In this document: positions 1 through 7,410 of the stretch, one piece after another
Numbering within the stretch: the first letter of the stretch is position 1
How the letters are laid out: each line of letters opens with the position of its first letter
Source of the DNA: Thermoplasmata archaeon
GTDB taxonomy: Archaea > Thermoplasmatota > Thermoplasmata > UBA10834 > DTMW01
DNA: 10,679 bases
Reading direction: 5' to 3'
NCBI GenBank assembly: GCA_029858465.1
Contig: JAOUEZ010000027.1
Coordinates: 1-10,679, forward strand
Program-made: the position numbers and the translations under genes
Notes under the pieces: generated by a model
Seen by the model: the letters and a program-made list of their open reading frames with translations, nothing else
Told to the model about the DNA's origin: nothing
The model's database searches: none

Positions 1-3000
1 TCTCCGTTGACTGTCAGTAGCGCTTCGGGTTCGGTAAACCCTACAATATAGATTGACGCCTCACGTGTCAGACTCCCATCCGGTATCAGAGTTCCCGTAT
101 CGTCTTCCATCCATGCGTCAAGATACATGAAGGTATCGACATAGAATGTCAGCGTTAGGTGAGGTGCAAAATTGCCTCCATTATCAACGGCGTCGACATC
201 GAGCCAGTGCATCCCTTCCGATAGCTCGAAAAATGGTGCAACGGAAATCACATTGTTGGATATTGTTGCGAACCCTGTCAGGGGCCACATTCCATCCAAA
301 GTGATCGACAAACCTCCGATTCCTGAGTACGCCGCGGTATCGTTGAAGTACAACTGCATAATCGGCATCGGATCGTTGATGACCTCTCCATCAGTGGGCC
401 AGATTGGCTCAATGACTGGTGCTGCCTTGTCTAATAGTATAATGTACACTGGTATCCTGTAGCTATCCCCTGCTCCCCAGAATCCGAATGACACATATCC
501 AATGTACATTCCCTGAGCATAGGGCAGATCATAAGTGAAGTTCATGGAGAAATTAGTCCAGGGATTCACAGTCGCGGGGACATCGATTATTTCAAACGGC
601 GTTGTTGAAATCGGATACTCTATGAACAGGTCGTAATTGGCCATTACGCCCGGAACCGTGTATCCATAGACGCTCGCTGCATAGGTTCCCTGGGGCGGCG
701 CATGTATCTGGACCGTCTCGTCAGCCGTCGCGCCCGCACTCATGCCCATTAGCCACCAGTCGTTGCCTATCGGATCATACCAATATACTTCCAGATCGAT
801 GTCAAGCCCGCCGACAACCGAGGTCGTAGTCACCTTGAGGTAATCATGGTCGTCAGTCAGTTCGAAGTATGTATCTGTGTAGCTGCCCTGGTAAGCGGTG
901 AGCCCCATGAAGCTTTTCTGTGATATCGGGCCGAACGCCTTTGCGCTGAAAGGAACCCCGGTCATTCCCGAGAGAGCTCCCGGAGATATGTCTATCGGTA
1001 TCTTGTCCTTCGGTTCGACAGCTGGGATATTCAGCCAAAACACAATCGAGCCTGGGGAATAACTCAGGCTGTCGTTGAACACCCTTGTTACCCCCGTTAT
1101 TAGCTCGTACGGTAACAGACCAGCACCTATTGGATTCCTCAGCACAATCTCGTTTAAGCCATTACTAAATGGTACTGCGACGACCTCCTTGTTAAATCCT
1201 GTAGATGTCTTGAAGGCAAAGGTGCCAGCACCGAGATAGTTCTCCTCGCTTCCGCCGATCTCTCCCAAATGGAACGGTTCGTCATTTATGAGCCAGGGTG
1301 CGCCGACATTTGACAGCATGTGCACATCGATATCCGTCGGAACATCGGACCAATTGACTGTCACATACAGTCTATCATCAGGACCTATTACGTATGCGTC
1401 AGGCACATCGGTATAATATGTTCTCCAGTTGCCGACCTCGTATCTCCATTCCCTGTCCGCAGTTCCGCTGACATTATTATCAAATATCGTTTGATCCAAT
1501 AGATTTCCGCCAAACTGGAACTCCGGGTCGTTAGCTGCGACATGAAGGAGAATCGGCATCACAGTGACATTACCGTCCGCCGTGAGATATACCGCACCTT
1601 CGTATGTCCCGATTGGCGCATTCGCAGGGAGAGTCAGTGTAAGCATATTCGCCATTGTGCCGCCCGCCGGTATGTTCATTGTGCCGAGTAGCTCGCTCAC
1701 CCAAGTCCAATCGGTCTTCTCATAATTCTCAATCCGGAAGTTCCAATCGATTCCTGCTTGACCACCCCAATAGACAGTCATCCTGAGATAGAGTCCGTCA
1801 TCGATCCTCGTTAACGGGTCGTGCATGAGTACTTGCAATATGTTAGATACGCCTCCATCGACAGTCACCCTGTTGAATTCCGAGGTGGCCGCGACGCTGT
1901 CGTTGTCAAGATCTATCCAGTTATGCAGTTCAAGTCCATAGTTGAATATCGGACTGTAGGTCCTTCCCGGATCGAAATAATCGTCGTATGAACAATACGC
2001 CGTAATCCTTGTCAGGTCAGTACCGGCGGGTATGTACCCTGTTATGTCCATGAAGAAGGGGTACTCATCGGCGGTAGCGTAGTTCAAATCGGTCGTCGAG
2101 GTCTTCGTGAAAATAGCATCAGAGACCGTGACCGTTACTGGCGCAGTTACATTATGGTTTACGACGTTGAATGTCTTTGCCCCTACATCCCCTGGGAATA
2201 CCACATCGGGGAATGTCAGATAGTTTGTACTGCGATATCCGCCCGGGTACCAGACATTGTCAGCTATCGGAATACCACTGTTCGCGTGGACCACGGGCTC
2301 AATCGAAATTCCATCAGTACCGGAAGCGAGCAGGACTCCTCTCTCGGCATTGATATAGCCAGCTCCTTGCTTCAGGACATCAGTGTTGATGTCATCCGCG
2401 GACGACATTATCAGTGCTTTTCCGATCTCACTAGATGGATAGACGCCATTCGCGTCAAAATACGCCTGATACATCAGGGCTATGGCCCCCGCTGCAACAG
2501 GGCAAGACATACTCGTCCCGCCGAATGTCATCCAAGAATCATTGCCGTTCTCGGCTCCGAGATAGAAATACAATGGCGCAGGAACGAATCCATATGCTCC
2601 TGCAGCGACAACATCCGTATGAAGCTTACCCGCTTTTGTCGGGCCATCATCAGAGAAGGGTATCACATCGCCGTACATTGCGTCGTCTGTCGCTCCCTGA
2701 CCCAACAGATATCTGTATCCCATCGATGTCGCCGCTCCCACCATTACCGCAAGTGGATGTGTTGGGCCGCTTGAAGTGCCGTACCCCGGTCCGCCATTCC
2801 CGGTTGACCACATCCAAAGAGTACCTGGCCAGTATGCAGCAATCAGATAGTTCCAGCCTGAAACAGCATCATTTCCGGATTCGGTCGCCGTACTGTCGAA
2901 CCCGTAGCTGTTGCTCGCAATGTTAGCCTCGTCTCCTGTGCCGGCTACTCCATCATAGCCTATCGCCGCTACACTCCAACAGTCTATGATGCTACCAGAT

Positions 3001-4295
3001 CCAAAAACGGGAACGGCTATGACTGTGGCGTTCGGTGCCATTCCTGAAAGCAGACCGTCAATTGTCCTTCCTGTTCCAACTGCAGAAGAAGCGGTACCAG
3101 TGCCGTGAGATTCCAAGTAATTGAACTCACCAACAAAAGCAATCATTTCGCCACCTGAGGGTATTCTTGGCGTTGTGAAAATTACATCTGCTAGAGGCAT
3201 CGAGTTGACGCCGTCAGATATCCAGTATATCATTCCACCAGATATGTCTGCGATGCCATCACCAGCGTTCCACATAGAATCATTCCATTCGTCAGTGTTC
3301 TCATTGTAAACATCGAAATAGGAAATCTCATCTCCTTTCATGCAGGGCTTGTCGTTGTTGAATGTCTTATCGTTCAGAAGATCGACATACACCTTCTCAC
3401 TGGCGCCAGTTGTTAGATTCAACACAACCAGTACAGCGACAGGTTCCCCGTAATAGGTAGCCAGATTTGAATCAGGATGATATCCAATTCTATAATAGCT
3501 CATATTAGAAGGGATTTCGCTGACATTGTATTTGTACCCATCAAAATAGATAAAATCTCCAAGTCTGTAGGTTCCATAAGTCTCGGTGTACCAGGTATTG
3601 TCGGCGAAGCCAGTATTTTCGTATATTTCAACAGAAGAAACGTCAAAAACCAAAGGCCATCCGTCATAGGGAGATGCCGGATTGTTGACTCTTGCCTGCC
3701 TTCCCTGGAGGTCCGGATGTCCGAAATCCACACCGCTGTCGAGTAAGGCGATTTTCACACCCGTACCGTCGTATCCCATTGACCATGCATTAATCGCCTT
3801 ATGCTCCTCGACCGTATAGCTGTCTCTTGGTTGTGGTATCAAGGCCTCAGGAATTTGATCGTCTGGTGCATCAAATCCAGTCAGAACTGGTTTGAAATAA
3901 GGTGCGACAATTCTTACAGAGGGAAGCTGTTCAATCTTTGTGATAGTACTCTGAGGTACAGAGAGGTGAAGTACATTTAAGCCAGGAATCATCCTGCGTC
4001 CCGTCGGATTCAAACCTTCTTGGACAAGAAGTGCATCGAGCTCGAAGACATCGGTTGTGTCAATATAGATGTCAACAATTTTTTCTGCGACCAAATGATC
4101 GGGCAACTCCATGATTTTATCCTGTTGATTTGAGGCTATCAAAGGTTCGGGAGAAATCGGAATTTTTATCTCATCATTTACCTTTGCCGATTCATACCCA
4201 TCTGCATCGACTGCTGGTATTACTGCTGTTAATGCAGAAGCGAGCATGATAAGTACAGTGATCATAGCCAGACTTTTTACAAATCGAATTTTCAT
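1..4295 (-). CDS. secreted multidomain subtilisin-like (S8) serine protease, 3' end beyond window
   Basis: Predicted exported peptidase that cleaves proteins outside the cell. The frame is open from ATG 4295 to the left edge (1431 codons, no stop seen). Residues 1-32 form a signal peptide (basic start, hydrophobic core, likely cleavage after AVDA). Residues about 50-130 look like an I9-type propeptide. The S8 triad is intact: Asp186 in LLDSGVDFGHPDL, His397 in SHGTGTASSA, Ser595 in GGTSMSCP, with oxyanion-hole Asn500 in STGNGG. The Asp-His gap is about 210 residues, far longer than in subtilisin, which recalls pyrolysin-type archaeal subtilases. Beyond the catalytic domain (about 170-625) come beta-rich segments: a pre-peptidase C-terminal-like domain near 1135-1225, Ig-like repeats near 1290-1390, and the start of another at the edge ending in FTEPEALLTVNG. 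Any C-terminal anchor is outside the window. The start is supported by a Shine-Dalgarno at 4305-4310. Family assignment is firm; substrate is unknown. Confidence 0.95.
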   Translation of the reverse strand, partial: MKIRFVKSLAMITVLIMLASALTAVIPAVDADGYESAKVNDEIKIPISPEPLIASNQQDKIMELPDHLVAEKIVDIYIDTTDVFELDALLVQEGLNPTGRRMIPGLNVLHLSVPQSTITKIEQLPSVRIVAPYFKPVLTGFDAPDDQIPEALIPQPRDSYTVEEHKAINAWSMGYDGTGVKIALLDSGVDFGHPDLQGRQARVNNPASPYDGWPLVFDVSSVEIYENTGFADNTWYTETYGTYRLGDFIYFDGYKYNVSEIPSNMSYYRIGYHPDSNLATYYGEPVAVLVVLNLTTGASEKVYVDLLNDKTFNNDKPCMKGDEISYFDVYNENTDEWNDSMWNAGDGIADISGGMIYWISDGVNSMPLADVIFTTPRIPSGGEMIAFVGEFNYLESHGTGTASSAVGTGRTIDGLLSGMAPNATVIAVPVFGSGSIIDCWSVAAIGYDGVAGTGDEANIASNSYGFDSTATESGNDAVSGWNYLIAAYWPGTLWMWSTGNGGPGYGTSSGPTHPLAVMVGAATSMGYRYLLGQGATDDAMYGDVIPFSDDGPTKAGKLHTDVVAAGAYGFVPAPLYFYLGAENGNDSWMTFGGTSMSCPVAAGAIALMYQAYFDANGVYPSSEIGKALIMSSADDINTDVLKQGAGYINAERGVLLASGTDGISIEPVVHANSGIPIADNVWYPGGYRSTNYLTFPDVVFPGDVGAKTFNVVNHNVTAPVTVTVSDAIFTKTSTTDLNYATADEYPFFMDITGYIPAGTDLTRITAYCSYDDYFDPGRTYSPIFNYGLELHNWIDLDNDSVAATSEFNRVTVDGGVSNILQVLMHDPLTRIDDGLYLRMTVYWGGQAGIDWNFRIENYEKTDWTWVSELLGTMNIPAGGTMANMLTLTLPANAPIGTYEGAVYLTADGNVTVMPILLHVAANDPEFQFGGNLLDQTIFDNNVSGTADREWRYEVGNWRTYYTDVPDAYVIGPDDRLYVTVNWSDVPTDIDVHMLSNVGAPWLINDEPFHLGEIGGSEENYLGAGTFAFKTSTGFNKEVVAVPFSNGLNEIVLRNPIGAGLLPYELITGVTRVFNDSLSYSPGSIVFWLNIPAVEPKDKIPIDISPGALSGMTGVPFSAKAFGPISQKSFMGLTAYQGSYTDTYFELTDDHDYLKVTTTSVVGGLDIDLEVYWYDPIGNDWWLMGMSAGATADETVQIHAPPQGTYAASVYGYTVPGVMANYDLFIEYPISTTPFEIIDVPATVNPWTNFSMNFTYDLPYAQGMYIGYVSFGFWGAGDSYRIPVYIILLDKAAPVIEPIWPTDGEVINDPMPIMQLYFNDTAAYSGIGGLSITLDGMWPLTGFATISNNVISVAPFFELSEGMHWLDVDAVDNGGNFAPHLTLTFYVDTFMYLDAWMEDDTGTLIPDGSLTREASIYIVGFTEPEALLTVNG

Positions 4296-4304
4296 TTCAA
4301 TTCG

Positions 4305-4310
4305 CTCCTT
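4305..4310 (-). promoter_or_regulatory. ribosome binding site of the S8 protease gene
   Basis: AAGGAG on the minus strand, 9 nt before ATG 4295. It fixes the start, which also gives a well-formed signal peptide. Confidence 0.75.
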
Positions 4311-4384
4311 CAATACCTTCATACACCGGCTCAGGACCGGCGTTTCCCCCCACTGAGGAAATCGGTAAAGAACTTTATTGTATG

Positions 4385-4394
4385 ATATTTATAA
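4385..4394 (-). promoter_or_regulatory. TATA box of the S8 protease gene
   Basis: The minus strand reads TTATAAATAT, a good archaeal TATA box. Initiation about 25 nt downstream (near 4364) would give a leader of roughly 70 nt. That leader contains CCGG-TCCTGAG-CCGG (4326-4340) and could form a small stem. Called by motif and position only. Confidence 0.5.
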
Positions 4395-4667
4395 CTACTT
4401 TCAAGAATTGCCCTGAGATAAAATCGAGATTATTTTTCAGCTGGGGATTACATAGAAATGATTGCAGAATAGTTACAATAATTCCGACCTTTTGATGGCG
4501 AGACTATGAAGAGAAAATTTTCAAGAAGGCTATTCCCGCATATCAAGAAAACATTCGCATTAAAATCCGACTCGCGGAAAAAAATCATAAGATATAAATT
4601 GATTTCGGAAAAAGACACAAAAACTATATCGTTGGGAAATAAAGAATGCTCTTTTTAATGTATTTTT

Positions 4668-4684
4668 AATGTTTTGAAAACATT
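4668..4684. repeat. 17-bp perfect palindrome, possible operator
   Basis: AATGTTTT-G-AAAACATT: two perfect 8-nt arms around one central base. It lies 164 bp upstream of the aminotransferase start and about 23 bp before the TATA-like sequence at 4707-4715, a place where an archaeal activator or repressor could bind. The binding role is inferred. Confidence 0.5.
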
Positions 4685-4706
4685 CCAGCCGTTAAAAGAA
4701 GGGTTC

Positions 4707-4715
4707 TTATACATT
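4707..4715 (+). promoter_or_regulatory. candidate TATA box of the aminotransferase gene
   Basis: TTATACATT. Initiation would fall near 4737, leaving a leader of about 110 nt. A stronger match to the TATA consensus, ATATAAAT at 4592-4599, is farther upstream and is an alternative, so the choice is uncertain. Confidence 0.3.
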
Positions 4716-4741
4716 TACAGTTTTGAGGTATTTGTCCGGTT

Positions 4742-4755
4742 TGGAAATATTTCCA
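4742..4755. repeat. 14-bp perfect palindrome near predicted transcription start
   Basis: TGGAAATATTTCCA is perfectly self-complementary. It sits just downstream of the start site predicted from the TATA-like box at 4707-4715, the usual position of a repressor operator. Regulatory role is inferred from position and symmetry only. Confidence 0.45.
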
Positions 4756-4831
4756 GATTCAAGGGGCGGCCCCGGAAAAAACGAGGTTGGAATTGTTCTG
4801 ACCATTTCTCATTCGAATTAGAGTCACCGGG

Positions 4832-4838
4832 AAGGAGG
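4832..4838 (+). promoter_or_regulatory. ribosome binding site that decides the aminotransferase start
   Basis: AAGGAGG, 9 nt before ATG 4848. It favours this start over an in-frame TTG at 4674, which would add 58 non-conserved residues. Confidence 0.8.
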
Positions 4839-4847
4839 GAGAATCCA

Positions 4848-6236
4848 ATGTCCAATGAAAGATACATAGAAGAGTACATGAAAAAGACCCCGAGATCGAG
4901 GGAGTTTTATGAGAAGGCCGCAAGAAAATTGGCGGGAGGTGCCGAGAGCAATATCCGTCTCTTCAAGCCATATCCTCTTTATCTTACGCATGGGCGTGGC
5001 CAATATATCTACGATGTAGACGGCAACGAATACATCGATATGATTTCCGGCATGGGTGCAATAATTTTGGGACACAACGATCCTGAGGTCAGAGCTGCCG
5101 TAATCGAGAGGGTGACAAAAGGGGGAGATGTCCTCGGCTGCCCGACAGATCAAAGTATGCATTACATCGAGCTTGTCCAGAAGGCCTTCCCGAGCATGGA
5201 GCTATGCAGGTTCAGCAACTCAGGGACCGAGGCGACAATGAATCTAATCAGAATTGCGAGGGCATATACTGGGAAGGATTGTATCGCAAAGGCTGAGGGA
5301 GCCTATCATGGTGGCCATGACTATGTACTTCATGCGTTGCATCTTACCGACAATGAGCTCAATAGCGATCCGAAAAGACCGCCATGCCTGCCATACGGGT
5401 CAGGCATACCTAAGGTCGTCACGGAACAACTTATCAAAGTAATACCCTACAATGATGCCGAAGCAACGGCGGAAATTCTCGAGAAAGATCAAGATAAAAT
5501 CGCCTGCCTCATCTTGGAACCGGTTATGGGCGGAGGAGGGCTGATTATTCCTACTGATGATTTTCTAACTAAAGTGAGGAAGATCACAGAGAAGCTCGGC
5601 ATCGTACTGATTTTCGACGAGGTTCTCACAGGATTCAGAATCGCTTACGGAGGAGGCCAGGAACGATTTGGAGTTAATGCCGATCTTACTGCTCTGTCGA
5701 AGATTGCAGGAGGGGGCTTCCAGATGGCCTGCATCGGCGGAAAGCGCGAGGTCATGGAGACGATTCTGCCAAAGGTGCAGGGAACAGCTGCAGAGGTCAG
5801 CGCGGGAATGAGGAACGCTGTCCAGGTTGGTACCTACAACGGCCACCCGACAAGCCTTGCGGCCGGAGGAAAGACAATTGAGATACTTGGTAGATCTGGC
5901 ACATATGAGTACCTGAACAAGATCTCCGATATGCTCTGGGGCGGTTTGAAGGATCTTCTGGATGACAAGAAGATCGTCGGCAGCGTGAACTATATCGGTC
6001 CTCTTGGGACAATATACTTTGACTGCATCAGCGCAAATACGTGGAGAGAGACCTTCTGCCTGAATGAAGCCAAATGGACCCATTTCTTCTTCGGCATGAT
6101 GAACAGGGGCGTCTATCTTGGAATACCCCACTGTGACGAACGGTTCTTCTTGAACAAGGCGCATACCGAGGAGGACATCCAGAAGATACTTGACACGGCC
6201 GACGAAGTACTTGATGAGATCAAGAGGGAAGGATGA
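4848..6236 (+). CDS. class-III PLP aminotransferase, glutamate-1-semialdehyde aminomutase-like
   Basis: Cytoplasmic pyridoxal-phosphate enzyme of the class-III aminotransferase fold, closest in overall pattern to glutamate-1-semialdehyde 2,1-aminomutase (HemL, which makes 5-aminolevulinate for tetrapyrroles). Visible hallmarks in order: DVDGNEYIDM substrate-side strand, SNSGTEA phosphate loop (Ser125-Gly-Thr127), YHGGHDY (Tyr153 stacks on PLP), LEPVMGG, DEVLTGFR (Asp257 contacts the PLP ring nitrogen), SKIAGGG with Lys285 as the Schiff-base lysine, and GTYNGHP. The C-terminal GVYLGIPHCDERFFLNKAHTEED pattern also resembles HemL. At 462 residues it is longer than typical HemL (about 425), with an extra stretch around 165-195. 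It stops with TGA. No other tetrapyrrole gene is nearby, so it may be a HemL paralogue acting on another amino acid or semialdehyde. Fold and cofactor are secure; substrate is not. Confidence 0.9.
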   Translation: MSNERYIEEYMKKTPRSREFYEKAARKLAGGAESNIRLFKPYPLYLTHGRGQYIYDVDGNEYIDMISGMGAIILGHNDPEVRAAVIERVTKGGDVLGCPTDQSMHYIELVQKAFPSMELCRFSNSGTEATMNLIRIARAYTGKDCIAKAEGAYHGGHDYVLHALHLTDNELNSDPKRPPCLPYGSGIPKVVTEQLIKVIPYNDAEATAEILEKDQDKIACLILEPVMGGGGLIIPTDDFLTKVRKITEKLGIVLIFDEVLTGFRIAYGGGQERFGVNADLTALSKIAGGGFQMACIGGKREVMETILPKVQGTAAEVSAGMRNAVQVGTYNGHPTSLAAGGKTIEILGRSGTYEYLNKISDMLWGGLKDLLDDKKIVGSVNYIGPLGTIYFDCISANTWRETFCLNEAKWTHFFFGMMNRGVYLGIPHCDERFFLNKAHTEEDIQKILDTADEVLDEIKREG

Positions 6237-6250
6237 AAATATCCTCCCTC
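6224..6250 (+). terminator. hairpin across the aminotransferase stop codon
   Basis: GAGGG-(A)-AGGAT, loop GAAAAT, then ATCCT-CCCTC form a 10-bp stem with one bulged A that overlaps the TGA at 6234-6236. It could attenuate or terminate transcription before the MEDS gene, or protect the mRNA 3' end. No strong T-run follows, so terminator function is tentative. Confidence 0.4.
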
Positions 6251-6301
6251 CATTTGATTATTCCTTGATATCTTCCTGATTGAATCAAGAGGGACGAACC
6301 G

Positions 6302-6979
6302 ATGGATGAACCGGGCGAAAAATGGTTTGAAAAATATAAAGATCCAGATCAGAACCATATATGCAACATATATCGAACGAAAGACCAGCAGTTCTCATTG
6401 ATAATTCCTTTTGCATTGAAGGGGCTTTCGGCCAACGACAAATGCCTCTACATCGTAGATGAGAACACCAAATCGGATGTTCTGAAAGAATTTCACGAGA
6501 GATGCGGCAGCTGGAAATCCAGTGATTTTGACAAATTGATCTTCATGACGAAGGAAGAATCGTACCTTCGAAATGGGTATTTTGATCCGGACAGTATGAT
6601 AGGATTTTTGCGGGAGACCGAGCGGCTAGTGCTCGATTAGGGATATCAAGGCCTTAGGATCATGGGGGAAATGACCTGGGTCCTGACAAAACTACCGGGT
6701 ATAGAGAAGCTGATGGATTACGAGGCCAAACTGAATTATTTCTTCCCTGGCAGTCGGTCTAAAGCAATCTGTCAATACAATGAGACGAAATTCAATCCTG
6801 ACATTCTCCTCGATGTCATTTATTCCCATCCCGTCGTTGGATTATATGGCTCCCTTTTCCAGAACCCCTATTACATCTCTCCCGAGCTCTTCCTGCTAAG
6901 AAAGAGAAAAGATGTACCCATCACAGTCTATGAGAACATCAGAGACAGCCTGTTAGAATCAGAAAAATTGCGCATATGA
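6302..6979 (+). CDS. MEDS-domain (DcmR-type) sensory protein with in-frame TAG at codon 113
   Basis: Stand-alone MEDS domain, a sensory module found in methanogens and methylotrophs (for example in the dichloromethane regulator DcmR) and thought to respond to one-carbon or related compounds. Family pattern in order: NHICNIYRTKDQQFSLIIPF, GLSANDKCLYIVDENT, YLRNGYFDPDSMI, then after the TAG (6638-6640) GYQGLRIMGEMTW, LPGIEKLMDYEAKLNYFF, KAICQYNETKF, HPVV, NPYYISPELFLL. The frame is the same on both sides of the TAG, and nothing is lost relative to the family consensus as I recall it (typically ...AL..GY.GLR..GEM). Full length with readthrough is 225 residues, ending in TGA. Start ATG 6302 has AGAGGG at 6288-6293, 8 nt upstream. 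It lies 65 nt after the aminotransferase and may share its transcript. Either UAG is read through (pyrrolysine is the natural candidate in an archaeon) or this is a fresh nonsense allele; in the second case it should be called a pseudogene. Confidence 0.88.
6638..6640 (+). other. in-frame amber codon inside the MEDS gene, possible pyrrolysine
   Basis: TAG between GAT (Asp112) and GGA (Gly114). It falls just before the conserved GYxGLR segment, in a helix-end position where the family commonly carries a charged or polar residue. One substitution from GAG, AAG or CAG would create it. No frame change accompanies it. Confidence 0.6.
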
Positions 6980-7032
6980 TGTCTGATTCACAATGCCCAG
7001 AGCTGTCCATAGGAATCTTCAGGAAAGCAACT

Positions 7033-7311
7033 TTACTTCTGCATTCCTTTCAGTCTCTGATATTCCTTGACCTTATACTTCTCCTTCAGGCCAACATCGA
7101 TATACGTCGCAAGGAAGTGAGCAGCGACTCCTATTCCCCATCCTGCCGTCATCCAGATGAACCAAGGATATGAATCCGGTCCAGATGTTATCAACCATAT
7201 AATCGCGACAAATACGTTCACGATCAAATACACACCGAAATGAATTAGGAAGCTGACTTTCTCGCGAGCTATTTTCTCAGCCTCTTTGATCATCTCTTCC
7301 TCAGACATCAT
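7033..7311 (-). CDS. 2TM-domain small membrane protein
   Basis: A 92-residue integral membrane protein. An amphipathic, charged N-terminus (EEEMIKEAEKIAREKV) leads into helix 1 (about 20-41), a short outer loop containing SYPWF, and helix 2 (about 52-70), followed by a basic tail. The HFGVYLIVN, YPWFIW and GWGIGVAAHF signatures match the 2TM domain family, whose members occur alone or attached to regulators; the biochemical role is unknown. Tandem ATGs at 7311 and 7308 are possible starts. The first is preferred because GAGAGG at 7321-7326 sits 9 nt upstream. It stops with TAA and converges on the MEDS gene with a 53-nt gap containing nothing recognisable. Confidence 0.85.
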   Translation of the reverse strand: MMSEEEMIKEAEKIAREKVSFLIHFGVYLIVNVFVAIIWLITSGPDSYPWFIWMTAGWGIGVAAHFLATYIDVGLKEKYKVKEYQRLKGMQK

Positions 7312-7346
7312 TGACGATTACCTCTCCCAGTAAATCTGCTCACGGC

Positions 7347-7354
7347 TAAATATA
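7347..7354 (-). promoter_or_regulatory. candidate TATA box of the 2TM gene
   Basis: TATATTTA on the minus strand. The predicted start near 7325 would give a very short leader that still includes at least part of the ribosome binding site. This suggests the gene has its own promoter although it lies 99 nt after the stop of the upstream dehydrogenase-like gene. Confidence 0.4.
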
Positions 7355-7379
7355 CTTCTGCAAAAATGAATAATTGAGA

Positions 7380-7398
7380 GATCACCGGGCAGGTGATC
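7380..7398 (-). terminator. hairpin downstream of the saccharopine dehydrogenase-like gene
   Basis: GATCACC-(5 nt)-GGTGATC, a perfect 7-bp stem with a 5-nt loop, 12 nt beyond the TAA of the oxidoreductase gene and upstream of the 2TM promoter. Position fits an mRNA 3'-end or terminator structure. It could equally be a protein-binding palindrome, since no clear T-run follows. Confidence 0.4.
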
Positions 7399-7410
7399 CC
7401 TGAGATCCCT

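Larger units (their letters stand above)
4296..4847. other. divergent intergenic region between protease and aminotransferase genes
   Basis: This 552-bp AT-rich stretch separates two divergent genes. It holds the protease promoter at its left end and, toward the aminotransferase, two perfect palindromes (4668-4684 and 4742-4755), candidate TATA boxes (4592-4599 and 4707-4715), and a short GC hairpin GGGG-CGG-CCCC (4763-4773). Between about 4400 and 4650 I see no convincing gene. The only notable frame there is a 50-codon lysine-rich one at 4506-4658 with no ribosome binding site. Confidence 0.6.

Noticed and set aside
2154..2774. 206-codon plus-strand frame inside the protease gene
   Set aside because: It is the antisense of the catalytic domain in codon register, rich in Cys, His, Arg and Ser, with no protein-like pattern.
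4506..4658. 50-residue lysine/arginine-rich open frame in the intergenic region
   Set aside because: No ribosome binding site, low-complexity AT-driven composition, and no recognisable motif.
4674..4847. Upstream extension of the aminotransferase from an in-frame TTG
   Set aside because: The first 58 residues do not resemble the family; ATG 4848 has a strong ribosome binding site and gives a normal N-terminus.
6662..6979. Second half of the MEDS gene as a separate protein starting at ATG 6662
   Set aside because: It is in the same frame as the first half, lacks its own ribosome binding site, and would begin in the middle of a conserved domain.
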